From the NCBI RefSeq assembly GCF_020532555.1, contig NZ_JAJBBR010000010.1, positions 1 through 64,000 on the forward strand: 64,000 bases of DNA. The letters run 5' to 3'. Positions 7,869 through 16,650 of this stretch are shown here, in pieces; positions within the stretch are counted from its first letter, which is position 1, and every line of letters begins with the position of its first letter. The position numbers were made by a program, and so were the translations under genes. The notes beneath the pieces were generated by a model. It was given only the letters and a program-made list of their open reading frames with translations, was not told the DNA's origin and searched no databases. The stretch is from Microvirga lenta. Its GTDB lineage: Bacteria > Pseudomonadota > Alphaproteobacteria > Rhizobiales > Beijerinckiaceae.

Positions 7869-8997
7869 GGGCATTACCTTGAAGAAAAACTTTGCTGTCG
7901 TGCTTACCGTGGCCGCCGTCGTTGCGGCGGGAGCCGGGGGGGCGCGCTACCTGAAGAACGATACGGCCCAGGCGGTGGCTCCGACTACGGCTCCCGGGCC
8001 CACGGTGGTCGAACTCGCAGCGAGCGAGATCTCCGAAGTGCGTAAGACGGACCTTCGGTTCAACGTCCCGCTCGCCGGTACCCTGCGCCCTGTGGATCAG
8101 ACGACGCTCAAGTCGGAGGTTGCGGCGAAGGTGTCGGAGGTCCTGGTTCAGGAGGGCCAGCCTGTAAAGAAGGGTGACGTCCTCGTGCGTCTCGATACCG
8201 AGGATCTCGAAACCAGGCTGAACGAGCGCGTGGCCAACCTCGAATCCGCGAAGGCACAGCTTGTGCTGGCGGAGAAGAACCGCTCGATGAAGCTCAGCCT
8301 TCAGCAGAAAGGTTATGCGGCCCAGGCCTCCGTGAACGAGGTCGAGAGCTCGTACCGGGCTGCCCAGGCGAGCGTTCGCGCACAGCAGGCGCAGGTCGAC
8401 CTCGCCCGGAAGGCGCTCGAGGAGGCCGTCGTAAAGGCTCCGATGGACGGGTTCGTGTCCGAGCGTGCCGTCAATCCGGGCGACAAGGTTCCCGTGGACG
8501 GCAAGCTGCTGACGCTGATCGACCTGGCGAAGCTCGAGATCGAGGCGCCGGTGCCGACGAACGAGATTGCACTCGTGGCGGTGGGACAGAAGGCGAGCTT
8601 CCGCGTGCCTGGCATCGAAGGTCGAGAGTTCTCCGGCCGAGTCGAACGGATCAATCCGACGACGAAAGCCGGCTCCCGCTCGATCCCGGTCTATATCCGG
8701 GTCGAAAACGGCGACCAGGTTCTGCGCGGCGGCATGTTCGCCTCGGGCGACATCGTTGTCCGGGAGGTAAAGGAGGTCGTCGCAGTCCCGCCGGAAGCGG
8801 TGCGCGGCGACGCCGACCGTAAATACGTGCTCAAGCTCGACGGCGGCAAGATCGCCCGGCAGTCGGTCGAGGTGTCGGAGGACGCCACGGCCACCCTGGT
8901 CGCCGTGAAGTCGGGCCTGTCGGAGGGCGACACTGTTGTGAGCGCCCCGTCCATCATTCTCGAACCGGGTACTCCGGTCCGCATCGGCGGAAAGTAA
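7855..8997 (+). CDS. RND efflux periplasmic adaptor (HlyD/MexA type membrane fusion protein)
   Basis: A 380-residue adaptor with an N-terminal membrane anchor (FAVVLTVAAVVAAGAGGARYL). A split lipoyl/barrel-sandwich domain (KVSEVLVQEGQPVKKGDVLVRLDTED ... VVKAPMDGFVSERAVNPGDKV) encloses an alpha hairpin, then beta-barrel and membrane-proximal domains follow. It bridges the inner membrane pump to an outer membrane TolC-like channel, which is not encoded in this window. The ATG overlaps the padR end; a TTG at 7879 with AGGGG upstream is an alternative start that would begin LKKNFAVVL. One nucleotide separates it from the pump gene. Confidence 0.9.
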   Translation: MTSTRGITLKKNFAVVLTVAAVVAAGAGGARYLKNDTAQAVAPTTAPGPTVVELAASEISEVRKTDLRFNVPLAGTLRPVDQTTLKSEVAAKVSEVLVQEGQPVKKGDVLVRLDTEDLETRLNERVANLESAKAQLVLAEKNRSMKLSLQQKGYAAQASVNEVESSYRAAQASVRAQQAQVDLARKALEEAVVKAPMDGFVSERAVNPGDKVPVDGKLLTLIDLAKLEIEAPVPTNEIALVAVGQKASFRVPGIEGREFSGRVERINPTTKAGSRSIPVYIRVENGDQVLRGGMFASGDIVVREVKEVVAVPPEAVRGDADRKYVLKLDGGKIARQSVEVSEDATATLVAVKSGLSEGDTVVSAPSIILEPGTPVRIGGK

Positions 8998-8998
8998 G

Positions 8999-11900
8999 AT
9001 GTTTCTCACCCGTATCAGCATCAACAACCCGGTCTTCGCCACCATGATGATGGTGGCGATTCTCGTGGTCGGGCTGTTCTCCTATCAGCGTCTCGGCGTC
9101 GATCAGTTTCCCGACGTCGACATCCCCACGGTCGTCGTGACGGCCTCCTATCCGGGGGCCTCCCCGGAGGCGGTGGAGAGCGACGTCACCCGCAAGATCG
9201 AGGATGCCGTCAACACGATCAGCGGTCTCGACACGCTCACCTCGCGTTCCGTCGAGGGGCGCTCCATCGTGATTGCGCAGTTCACCCTCGACACGCCTGC
9301 GGCGACCGCCGTGCAGGACGTGCGCGAAAAAGTGGCCGGCATTCGCGGTCAGCTCCGCGATGAGGTGGACGACCCGACCGTCACCCGCTTCGACCCCGAC
9401 AGCGCGCCGATCGTATCGGTGGCGGTGGAGTCGCCTTCGCGTTCGTTGCGCGAGCTGACGACGCTGGCCGACGAGGTCGTGCTCAAGCGGATTCAGACGG
9501 TGCGCGGCGTGGGCAGCGCCGCCATCGTCGGCGGCGTGAAGCGCCAGGTCGAGATCCGGCTCAAGCCGGACCGGATGCAGGCGCTCGCCATCGGCGTCGA
9601 TCAGGTCGTGGCGACGATCCGCTCCGAAAACCAGGACCTGCCGGCGGGCAACGTCACCCGCGGGCGCGAGGACAAGGTCGTCCAGATCGAGGGAACCGTG
9701 AAGGAGCCGCGCGAGATCGGCAATTTCATCGTGGCCCAACGCGGAGGCTCTCCGGTCCGCCTGTCCGAGGTGGCCGACGTCATCGACGGCCAGGAGGAGA
9801 AGACAAGCCTCGCCCTCTACAACGGCAAGCCGGCTCTGGCGGTGGATGTGGTGAAGGTGCAGGGCGCCAACACGATCGAGGTCGCCGACGGCGTGTTCAA
9901 GGCGGTGAACGAGCTCAAGGCCTCCCTGCCGTCGGACGTCGAGCTGTCCATCGTGAAGGACACGTCCAAGGGTATCCGCAGCTCGGTCGCGAACGTGCGC
10001 AGCACGATGCTCGAGGGCGCAGCCCTGACTATCGCCATCGTGTTCCTGTTCCTGCACTCGTGGCGCTCGACCGTGATCACGGGGCTCACGCTGCCGATCT
10101 CGGTGATCGGCACGTTTGCGGCGCTCGCCTTCATGGGCTTTACCCTGAACACGATGACCCTGATGGCCCTTTCGCTTGCCATCGGCATTCTGATCGACGA
10201 CGCCATCGTGGTGCGTGAGAACATCGCCCGCCACCTCGAAATGGGGGCAGGCCACTTCGAGGCCGCCCTCAAGGGTACCCAGGAGATCGGTCTGGCCGTG
10301 GTGGCGACCACGCTCGCCATCGTGGCCGTGTTCGCCCCCGTGGCCTTCATGGGCGGCATCATCGGCAAGTTCTTTTTTCAGTTCGGCATCACCGTCTCTG
10401 TGGCGGTGCTGATTTCGCTGTTCGTCTCGTTCACGCTCGATCCGATGCTCTCGAGCGTGTGGCACGACCCGTCCATCGGCCGGAAGCCCCGCGGCGTGTT
10501 CGGCTGGGTCGCGAGCCTGTCGGACAAGCTGACGGCGGGGATCCTGGCCATCTATCGGCCGCTGATGCGCTTCAGCCTGCGGCGCCGCTGGGTCGTGATG
10601 GTGGCCGCCCTAGGTATCTTCGTGGGCAGTTTCGCCCTCGTGCCCATGATCGGCGTTGAGTTCGTCCCGACGGCCGATATGGGCGAGATGACCGTGAAGG
10701 TGACCGCGCCGGTAGGCTCCTCCCTTGAATATACGGAGACGAAGGCCCGTCAGGCGGAGGCCGCCATCAAGGACTTCCCGGAGGTGGACTTCACCTACAC
10801 GACGATCAACAGCGGTCAGGCGGCCGGCAAGAACGAGGCGAGCGTGGCGATCACGCTCAAACCCATCGAGGAGCGGACGCGCTCGGCAACGGAGCTGGTG
10901 GACCTGATGCGCGAGCGCCTCAAGGCGATTCCCGGTATCGATCTGGCCGTGAGCCTGCCGGGCGTCGGCGACGGTAAGCCGGTTCAGATCAGCGTCCAGG
11001 GACCGAACCTCGACGAACTGGCCCGGATCGCAAACGAGACGGCGGCCATCATGGCAAAGGTGCCGGGCGTGGTCGACATGGAGTCGAGCCTGAAGGCGGC
11101 CCGCCCCACGATCGCAGTCAGCCTTGATCGCGAGCTGGCGAGCGATCTCGGGGTGAGCCTGCAGCAGGTTTCCGACACGCTCAGGCCATTGCTGTCCGGC
11201 GAGGATGCAAGCAGCTTCCGCGCGCCGAACGGCGAGAACTACGATGTCAACGTGCGCCTGCCCGAGACGGGGCGCGAGTCCCGTGAGGACCTGTCGCGGC
11301 TCTATCTCGCCAGCAGGCTGTCGAACGAGGACGGCACGCCGCGCATGGTCGCGCTGCGGGAGGTGGCGAAGCTGGAGCCTGGCGTCGGCCCGTCCCAGAT
11401 CAATCGGCGCGATCTCGCGCGGGAGGTGCAGATCACGGCCAATGTCAGCGGCAGGGCCGCGGGCGACGTCACGAGCGAGATCAAGGCCGCGCTCAAGGAG
11501 GTGAAGCTGCCGGCGGGCTATCAGTACGTGTCCGGCGGATCGGCGAAGAACATCGAGGAGACTTCCGGTTACGCGGGGTCGGCGCTGCTTCTGGCCGTGA
11601 TCTTCATCTACATCATTCTGGCGTCGCAGTTCGGCAGCTTCCTGCAGCCGCTTGCCATCATGGCATCGCTTCCGCTGTCGCTGGTCGGCGTGTTCCTCGG
11701 TCTGCTGGCCTGGGGATCGACCCTCAACATGATGTCCGCGATCGGCTTCATCATGCTGATGGGCCTCGTGGTGAAGAACGCGATCCTGCTGGTGGACTTC
11801 GTCAACCAAGCCCGCAAGGGCGGCATGGAACGCTCAGCCGCAATCATGCAGGCTACCGAGGTGCGCCTGCGGCCCATCCTGATGACGACGCTCGCCATGA

Positions 11901-12133
11901 TCTTCGGCATGCTGCCGATGGCCTTGGGGCTGGGCGAGGGCGGGGCGCAGCGCGCCGGCATGGCGCATGCCGTGATCGGAGGCCTGATCAGCTCGACGGT
12001 TCTCACGCTGGTGGTGGTGCCGGTGGTGCTCACCCTGCTCGAGGACATGGCATGCAAGCTCGGCTTCGGACGAAAATCTGATGTCGCGCCTGTCACGGAG
12101 GATGCCGGTCCGGCGCTGTTGGCGGCGGAGTAG
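8999..12133 (+). CDS. RND family efflux permease (AcrB/MexB-like, HAE1 type)
   Basis: A 1044-residue inner membrane pump of normal family length. Residues near the start (NNPVFATMMMVAILVVGLFSYQ) form TM1, followed by the porter-domain motif YPGASPEAVE. TM4 contains LSLAIGILIDDAIVVREN with the paired Asp residues of the proton relay. The second half repeats the fold and ends with GLVVKNAILLVDF and MTTLAMIFGMLPMALG. It works with the adaptor just upstream to export hydrophobic toxicants using the proton gradient. The substrate is not readable, but control by PadR favours aromatic or phenolic compounds. Confidence 0.93.
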   Translation: MFLTRISINNPVFATMMMVAILVVGLFSYQRLGVDQFPDVDIPTVVVTASYPGASPEAVESDVTRKIEDAVNTISGLDTLTSRSVEGRSIVIAQFTLDTPAATAVQDVREKVAGIRGQLRDEVDDPTVTRFDPDSAPIVSVAVESPSRSLRELTTLADEVVLKRIQTVRGVGSAAIVGGVKRQVEIRLKPDRMQALAIGVDQVVATIRSENQDLPAGNVTRGREDKVVQIEGTVKEPREIGNFIVAQRGGSPVRLSEVADVIDGQEEKTSLALYNGKPALAVDVVKVQGANTIEVADGVFKAVNELKASLPSDVELSIVKDTSKGIRSSVANVRSTMLEGAALTIAIVFLFLHSWRSTVITGLTLPISVIGTFAALAFMGFTLNTMTLMALSLAIGILIDDAIVVRENIARHLEMGAGHFEAALKGTQEIGLAVVATTLAIVAVFAPVAFMGGIIGKFFFQFGITVSVAVLISLFVSFTLDPMLSSVWHDPSIGRKPRGVFGWVASLSDKLTAGILAIYRPLMRFSLRRRWVVMVAALGIFVGSFALVPMIGVEFVPTADMGEMTVKVTAPVGSSLEYTETKARQAEAAIKDFPEVDFTYTTINSGQAAGKNEASVAITLKPIEERTRSATELVDLMRERLKAIPGIDLAVSLPGVGDGKPVQISVQGPNLDELARIANETAAIMAKVPGVVDMESSLKAARPTIAVSLDRELASDLGVSLQQVSDTLRPLLSGEDASSFRAPNGENYDVNVRLPETGRESREDLSRLYLASRLSNEDGTPRMVALREVAKLEPGVGPSQINRRDLAREVQITANVSGRAAGDVTSEIKAALKEVKLPAGYQYVSGGSAKNIEETSGYAGSALLLAVIFIYIILASQFGSFLQPLAIMASLPLSLVGVFLGLLAWGSTLNMMSAIGFIMLMGLVVKNAILLVDFVNQARKGGMERSAAIMQATEVRLRPILMTTLAMIFGMLPMALGLGEGGAQRAGMAHAVIGGLISSTVLTLVVVPVVLTLLEDMACKLGFGRKSDVAPVTEDAGPALLAAE

Positions 12134-12163
12134 CGGAGGCTGGCGCCGTCCGGAATCGACATG

Positions 12164-12191
12164 GAAAGGGTGCGCAAGAGCGCACCCTTTC
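12164..12191 (+). terminator. Terminator after the RND operon
   Basis: GAAAGGGTGCGC (12164-12175) pairs perfectly with GCGCACCCTTTC (12180-12191) across an AAGA loop, 30 nt after the pump stop codon and before the convergent DUF411 gene. It can serve both directions. Confidence 0.8.
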
Positions 12192-12242
12192 GCCTTTAGA
12201 GGAATGCAACGCCGGGAAATCGAAAAGACGCTGCGAATCTCG

Positions 12243-12731
12243 TCAGACCTGTCGGGTCCCACGGTAACGGGCAAAGGTCCTTTGTCCTTCAGCCCCGAAC
12301 AGAACAACGTCGTAGGTGTCGTTCTCGACGCCATCGACTTCCATTCCCGGTGATCCGACGGGCATGCCGGGAACCGCGAGACCCTTGGCATGAGGCTTCT
12401 CGGCAAGGAGGCGCTTGATCGCGTCCGCGGGAACATGCCCCTCGATGACGTAGCCGCCGACCTCGGCCGTATGGCAGGAGGCGAGAGATTGGGGCACGCC
12501 GAGGCGGACCTTGAGGCGGTTCACCTCGGGTGACTCGACCACCTCCACCGGGAAACCTGCGGCGCGGACGTGGTCGACCCAAGCGCCACAGCAGCCACAG
12601 TTGGGATCCTTGGTGACCACCAGCTTCGGCTGGGATTCTGTTGCCGCCGCGGCGACGGCGGACATGGCGATAGGGGTGGCGGCAAGGCCGACGAGAAGCG
12701 CTCGCCGGTTGATCGTCGGATTGCTTTTCAT
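12243..12731 (-). CDS. DUF411 family secreted metal-binding protein
   Basis: A 162-residue protein with a Tat/Sec-like signal (NRRALLVGLAATPIAMSAVAAAATES). The DUF411 core follows: VTKDPNCGCCGAWVDHVRAAGF, with Cys residues spaced as in the family, then SLASCHTAEVGGYVIEGHVPADAI and GLAVPGMPVGSPGMEV with conserved Cys/His/Met residues. DUF411 proteins are often found with copper-resistance genes and are thought to bind copper in the periplasm; that role is from family knowledge. It converges on the RND operon and no copper genes lie next to it here. Confidence 0.85.
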   Translation of the reverse strand: MKSNPTINRRALLVGLAATPIAMSAVAAAATESQPKLVVTKDPNCGCCGAWVDHVRAAGFPVEVVESPEVNRLKVRLGVPQSLASCHTAEVGGYVIEGHVPADAIKRLLAEKPHAKGLAVPGMPVGSPGMEVDGVENDTYDVVLFGAEGQRTFARYRGTRQV

Positions 12732-13421
12732 GATGTGAGCCTCACTGCTTGGCGTTCTCCTACGCCTTCATGATGTCCCGGGCGAGTTGGCGGATCTTCA
12801 TGCCCTTGCCAATGGCCGCAGTAACCTTGGTTATATGCGGCCTGGTGAATGGCGATTGCACTGCACACGACATCGCGAACCATGTTGCTTGTATAGGCCA
12901 TCGCCGTGTCGCAGTATCCCGGATCGTTGCATCGATTTCGAATTAGAGCCCATGAACTTGGGTTTTCAGGAGCCGCGACTCAATAGGGCTTCTTGTCCAC
13001 CCGGGATTGGCAGCAGTCACGTGCTTCGCTCGCAGGATCGGACGATCTCGGTTCAGAGGCAGCCTGGAGGATCCCCCTGATGCCAGCGGTTGGAGTATCC
13101 GCATACATATCCTGGCCCCTTCGCATTTGCGGCCAAGCCTCGTCCGCATATTGGACACTATAGCGTTGGCTTTAATGTAATTATGCTCCAAAATCGGGAG
13201 GCGAGCCAATTCTGAACAGTTGTTCATTTGAACATGCCGAGTTCTCGCTTCTCCTCCGACCAGGTTTGCCCATCGATGGGGCTCAATAAGTCTTCATGCG
13301 AGGGTGGTCTCTTCATATCATTCCTGCGATCCTTCAGTATAAGGGAACATCATCCCTGAATTTGTCGTTGATCCCCCACTGATGCGGCTCCAGTACGCCG
13401 CTCATGTTTGGGAGGTTACAT
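12732..13421. other. Long gene-poor region (about 690 nt) with a possible gene remnant and a palindrome
   Basis: No convincing gene is present. On the minus strand a frame ending at TAG 12760-12762 reads as the tail of a protein (KGMKIRQLARDIMKA), possibly a decayed gene end. A perfect TGAACA-GT-TGTTCA dyad lies at 13213-13226, about 195 nt before the DUF1236-like gene, and could be a regulator site. Base composition near 13140-13370 is less GC-rich than its surroundings. Confidence 0.35.
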
Positions 13422-14099
13422 ATGCGCATAGCATTTCTGACAACAGTCGCCGCTGCCGCTTTCTCACTGAGCCTTGCGGCCGTGGCTCAGACGAGCGGCG
13501 GTGCCTCGGGCGGTACTTCAGGCGGTGCATCGGGCGGTACGTCGGGCGGGACGACCGTTGCTCCCAGCACATCCGGCGGAGCTTCGGGTGGCGCTTCGGG
13601 CACGACGGGCGGCGGCACGGGTGGTGCGTCGGGAACCACCTCCGGCGGCGCTTCCGGCACCACGTCCGGCGGAACCTCTTCAGGCACATCGGGCGGCACG
13701 TCCGGCGGGGCCTCCGGAACGACCTCGGGCAGCGGCTCTGGCGGGGCGGCAAGCGGCACGTCGGGTGGAACCTCTGGCGGAGCCTCCGGCAGCACCTCCG
13801 GCACGGCGTCTGGAACCACGGGTGGTGGCAACACCAACGTCAACATCAACCTGTCGGGCGAGCAGCGCACCCGAGCCGTTGAGACGCTCCGCAGCGTGAA
13901 TGTGAGGCCGGTGCAGCAGAACATCAGCATCTCGGTGGGGCAGACGGTCCCGACTACGGTAACCGAGCTGGTCGACTGCCCGACAACGCTCGAGAGCCTG
14001 ATCACCGGCATCCGCGAGTGTAAGGTCGTGCTGGTCGGCGATAGGTACTACATCGTCGAGGGCAGCTCCCGCCGGGTCGTCACCGTGATCGAGCGGTAA
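13422..14099 (+). CDS. Secreted (S/T)GG-repeat protein with DUF1236-like C-terminus
   Basis: A 225-residue protein. Residues 1-23 are a signal peptide ending AAVAQ. Residues 24 to about 135 are a low-complexity tract built on the triplet (S/T)GG with Ala or Thr spacers. The C-terminal ~85 residues (VNVRPVQQNISISVGQTVP ... LVGDRYYIVEGSSRRVVTVIE) match the end of DUF1236 proteins, common secreted proteins in Rhizobiales. ATG 13422 is preceded by GGGAGG with 6-7 nt spacing, while an upstream ATG at 13404 contains that site within its own coding frame and is rejected. The Gly/Ser/Thr tract probably acts as a flexible surface linker. Confidence 0.8.
   Translation: MRIAFLTTVAAAAFSLSLAAVAQTSGGASGGTSGGASGGTSGGTTVAPSTSGGASGGASGTTGGGTGGASGTTSGGASGTTSGGTSSGTSGGTSGGASGTTSGSGSGGAASGTSGGTSGGASGSTSGTASGTTGGGNTNVNINLSGEQRTRAVETLRSVNVRPVQQNISISVGQTVPTTVTELVDCPTTLESLITGIRECKVVLVGDRYYIVEGSSRRVVTVIER
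13491..13833 (+). repeat. (S/T)GG-encoding low-complexity repeat
   Basis: About 340 bp of degenerate 12-nt-like units encoding SGGA, SGGT and TGGG variants inside the DUF1236-like gene. Codon choice varies between units, so the repetition is selected at protein level or is old. Confidence 0.8.
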
Positions 14100-14115
14100 A
14101 CCTTCGGAAGAGACT

Positions 14116-14137
14116 GGTCCGCCTTGCGGACCTTCTT
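14116..14137 (+). terminator. Terminator 1 after the (S/T)GG protein gene
   Basis: GGTCCGC (14116-14122), loop CTT, GCGGACC (14126-14132), followed by TTCTT. A classic short intrinsic terminator 17 nt after the stop codon. Confidence 0.7.
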
Positions 14138-14139
14138 CA

Positions 14140-14168
14140 CCCCGCGGTGCTCACGTGCCGCGGGGTTT
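14140..14168 (+). terminator. Terminator 2, tandem hairpin
   Basis: CCCCGCGG (14140-14147) pairs with CCGCGGGG (14158-14165) across a 10-nt loop and is followed by TTT. Together with the preceding hairpin it forms a tandem terminator. Confidence 0.65.
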
Positions 14169-14292
14169 CGCTGTCCCTGCGGGCTGAGAATGGCGCCGCT
14201 GATGAACCATCGCTTTCCGGCTGGGTTAGACAGCTAGGCCGCGCAGTCCGAGGAGACTGTCGGACCATCCAACTCTCAATGAGGAGGTGCAT

Positions 14293-15021
14293 ATGGCTGA
14301 GACATATCGAGGCGGCGCTTCGCGTCTGGGCTCCGGAACCGGAATGGGATCTCCAGCCTACGGGATGGACGATCAAAGAAGAGCGATCTCGCCGGATTAC
14401 GATGAAGACCTGGAGGGTTACGACTACGACCAATGGGGTGATTACGACGAGCGCCAGAGGACCCGCACCGGCCTCGCCCTTGATGACGGTATCATCCTGC
14501 TCGGCATTCTTCTCGGGGGAACGGCAGGATACATGATCGCATCCTCAGTTCGCACGGATCAGGTCGGCAGCAAAGCCCGGAGACGGTTCGGGCGGTCGGG
14601 CGACAGCCAGTACTCGGGCCACCGGGACCAAAGGAGATCCTACGGTTCCGTCGAGCATGACGAAACGACGGATCTGATCGCGTCCAATAAGGTCGAAAGC
14701 ACGGCGGTCTACAATCGCAGCGGCGAAAAGCTCGGTGAAGTGTACAACTTCATGGTCGGCAAGCGATCGGGCCAGGTTGCCTATGCCGTGATGAGCTTCG
14801 GCGGCTTCCTGGGGATCGGCCAGAAATATCATCCGCTTCCGTGGAACATGCTGACCTACGACACGAGCAAGAAGGGCTACGTGGTTGACGTCGACAAGGA
14901 GCAACTGATGGGAGCTCCGAGCTATGGAGCAGGCGAGGAGCCATTCTCTCAGCCGGATTACGGAAAGCACGTGCGGGACTATTGGGCCTCCCGCGGGTCA
15001 CGATCGGCAGTGATCGGATAA
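14293..15021 (+). CDS. PRC-barrel protein with one transmembrane segment
   Basis: A 242-residue protein. Its N-terminal 60 residues are polar and Tyr/Asp-rich (DEDLEGYDYDQWGDYDE). A single hydrophobic helix (DDGIILLGILLGGTAGYMIASSV) follows, then a basic linker. The PRC-barrel domain covers about 130-210 (LIASNKVESTAVYNRSGEKLG ... AVMSFGGFLGIGQKYHPLPW). The start at 14293 is fixed by AGGAGG 5 nt upstream; the GTG at 14287 overlaps that site. The ~35 residues after the barrel are disordered. Membrane anchoring distinguishes it from the secreted PRC proteins at 1.4-2.5 kb. Function unknown; this family is often stress-induced. Confidence 0.85.
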   Translation: MAETYRGGASRLGSGTGMGSPAYGMDDQRRAISPDYDEDLEGYDYDQWGDYDERQRTRTGLALDDGIILLGILLGGTAGYMIASSVRTDQVGSKARRRFGRSGDSQYSGHRDQRRSYGSVEHDETTDLIASNKVESTAVYNRSGEKLGEVYNFMVGKRSGQVAYAVMSFGGFLGIGQKYHPLPWNMLTYDTSKKGYVVDVDKEQLMGAPSYGAGEEPFSQPDYGKHVRDYWASRGSRSAVIG

Positions 15022-15035
15022 ATCATGCGATGAGG

Positions 15036-15059
15036 CCTGCCATTCCCGAGAGTGGCAGG
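15036..15059 (+). terminator. Possible terminator after the PRC-barrel gene
   Basis: CCTGCCA (15036-15042) pairs with TGGCAGG (15053-15059) over a 10-nt loop, 15 nt after the stop. No T-run follows. Confidence 0.4.
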
Positions 15060-15145
15060 GCTCACCGCTCTCTGCCCCACCTCAAGAGATGAAATCAACG
15101 GTCCGACAGCCGAACCTGCTCGTCGGCGTCGTGCCAGATGACGGT

Positions 15146-15529
15146 TTATGCCTTGGTGGAAGGCGAGGTGAATGTCATCGTGAAGATCTGTCCGGCGATC
15201 GCGCCGCCGAGTTCCGGCGTGACGTTCAGAGGTGTGCAGGCATCGAGAGATGCCAGGATCCGGCTCATGATGATCTTCCGCTCCTCCACGTCGCCGTTGA
15301 AGGTGGAGTAGGTGATGCGGGGCTTCCCGAGCACTTCGCCGTTACGCTTGAAGCTGAAGCGGATCGTGACCTGAAAATTCTGGGTATCCGGTGGTGGATT
15401 CCAGCAGGACCAGAGGGCCTCTCCCATTTCCCGGATGGTGTTGACCGGCGGCCCGACCGGGGCCTGCTGCGAGATGGCGGGTGTGATCCCCAAGACAGAC
15501 AGTGCGAGACCGACAAGAAACCGTTTCAT
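15146..15529 (-). CDS. Secreted hypothetical protein, TonB-C-like fold possible
   Basis: A 127-residue protein with a signal peptide (MKRFLVGLALSVLGITPAIS). The mature part includes MGEALWSCWNPPP and VTIRFSFKRNGEVLGKPRITYS. The latter resembles the strand pattern (xIRFxLxRNGxVxGxPxI) of TonB/TolA C-terminal-like periplasmic proteins, in which a short helix-Cys element precedes the sheet. I cannot name a family with certainty. GGAGGGC sits 4-5 nt before the ATG. It lies 20 nt downstream of the gene at 15550-15876 on the same strand. Confidence 0.65.
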   Translation of the reverse strand: MKRFLVGLALSVLGITPAISQQAPVGPPVNTIREMGEALWSCWNPPPDTQNFQVTIRFSFKRNGEVLGKPRITYSTFNGDVEERKIIMSRILASLDACTPLNVTPELGGAIAGQIFTMTFTSPSTKA

Positions 15530-15549
15530 GATGCCCTCCGCGCGGGACC

Positions 15550-15876
15550 TTAGCAGCCGTCGGAAGCGAGTCCAGTGCGACCTTCGGGGCGCGCCGGCCT
15601 GTCCTGACCGCGGGCTGCCTTTTGCGGAGACTCCACGGATCGACCTCTAGAAAACGCCCGGTCTTCACTGCGGGTCTCGTGCAGGCGTATGTCTGAGAGG
15701 CGGATGGCTTCGTTGGCTGCCGCCAGTTCGACCCGCAGCCGCTCGATCTCGTCGGCAGCCTCGCCCAGCATCCGCGTCGCGTCGTCGTTCAGGCGGGTGA
15801 ACCCGGTTGTCGACGGCAGGGCCATGTCCGCCGTGAATCGCAACCGTTCTACTATATCCTTGGTGTCGTTGCTCAT
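15550..15876 (-). CDS. Hypothetical protein with central coiled coil
   Basis: A 108-residue protein without signal peptide. The segment DDATRMLGEAADEIERLRVELAAANEAI is a strong coiled coil, and the last 35 residues are Arg/Gly/Pro-rich and probably disordered. Short proteins with this EAADEIERLR pattern are widespread in Rhizobiales and their phages with no known role. The ribosome binding site is weak (AAGGG close to the ATG). Not recognised beyond that. Confidence 0.55.
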   Translation of the reverse strand: MSNDTKDIVERLRFTADMALPSTTGFTRLNDDATRMLGEAADEIERLRVELAAANEAIRLSDIRLHETRSEDRAFSRGRSVESPQKAARGQDRPARPEGRTGLASDGC

Positions 15877-16329
15877 GCCCTTTTAAATGGCACAGCTATG
15901 ATGAAGGGAAAGTTTCTCAACTCGCCGACTGAAATAACACGTTATTGCGTAGCGCGTAAATTCATGTCGACGGCGAGCCGAGTGGCACCGACCCAGCATC
16001 AAGGCGCCTCGAAAGCGATGGCGAGGGCAGCAAGGGTCAGGAGCGCTGAAATAAGCCAGTGCCAGTGAAGGATCAGCAACCCGCCCTCCTTGCATTCGGG
16101 GTCACAAGGAGGAGGTTAGTCCATGCCGCGACAGGTGTGGTTGGACGATGGTCTTAGACCGTGGGCCTACCCGAAATGGGACAGGCTGCCGCGACCGGGC
16201 AGAGCGGCACTCGAGCCGTTCCGTAGATTTGTCTTGCATGTTCGAGCGCCGAACGGTTGTCTTGTCAAAGGCTTTGCATTACGGCACGAATTCACAAGAA
16301 CTAAGATGATTTTCTCCAGGAGAACGAAG
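15877..16329. other. Intergenic region with a strong orphan ribosome binding site
   Basis: Roughly 450 nt separating divergent genes. It holds AAGGAGGAGG at 16106-16115 followed after 7 nt by ATG 16123. That frame runs without a stop into the signal-peptide gene at 16330, whose own start is better supported. Otherwise I see no gene, and the section near 15885-15960 is AT-richer and may carry promoters for both sides. Confidence 0.4.
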
Positions 16330-16614
16330 ATGCGCCGCGCCGTCTCGACTGCAATTCTCGTGCTGGGACTCGCAGCACAGGCTCACGCGCAAACAGGACC
16401 TGCTCCCGCCGCTGACGCCGCGCCCGTATCCCGTGCGGAGATCCGCGAGTTGATCGAAGCCGCCCAGGCGACTGCCAAGGCCTCCCGCGAGAATGTCGAC
16501 TATGCGCGCGTGATGCCGGATCTTCTTTACCAGATCCTGGCGAAGCTCGACAAAATCGAAGACAAGCTCGACAAGGTCGAGAATGCGGTGAAGGCCAATC
16601 AGCGCAAGCGCTGA
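16330..16614 (+). CDS. Small secreted protein with C-terminal coiled coil
   Basis: A 94-residue protein: signal peptide (MRRAVSTAILVLGLAAQAHAQ), an Ala/Pro-rich stretch, then a long helix ending ILAKLDKIEDKLDKVENAVK with heptad spacing and a basic tail. It is probably periplasmic and oligomeric. AGGAGA lies 7 nt before the ATG. An in-frame upstream ATG (16123) with an even stronger ribosome binding site would bury the signal peptide behind 69 residues; I prefer 16330. No family recognised. Confidence 0.65.
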   Translation: MRRAVSTAILVLGLAAQAHAQTGPAPAADAAPVSRAEIRELIEAAQATAKASRENVDYARVMPDLLYQILAKLDKIEDKLDKVENAVKANQRKR

Positions 16615-16650
16615 GACGCAGAGCCGGACGTGCGACCCCACCGGGCCGCG

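Noticed and set aside
12943-13227. Minus-strand ORF of 94 codons in the 12.7-13.4 kb gap
   Set aside because: No ribosome binding site, no recognisable motif and atypical codon use; treated as chance.
13404-13421. Upstream ATG of the (S/T)GG-repeat gene
   Set aside because: The ribosome binding site GGGAGG lies downstream of this ATG and serves the ATG at 13422, which starts the signal peptide.
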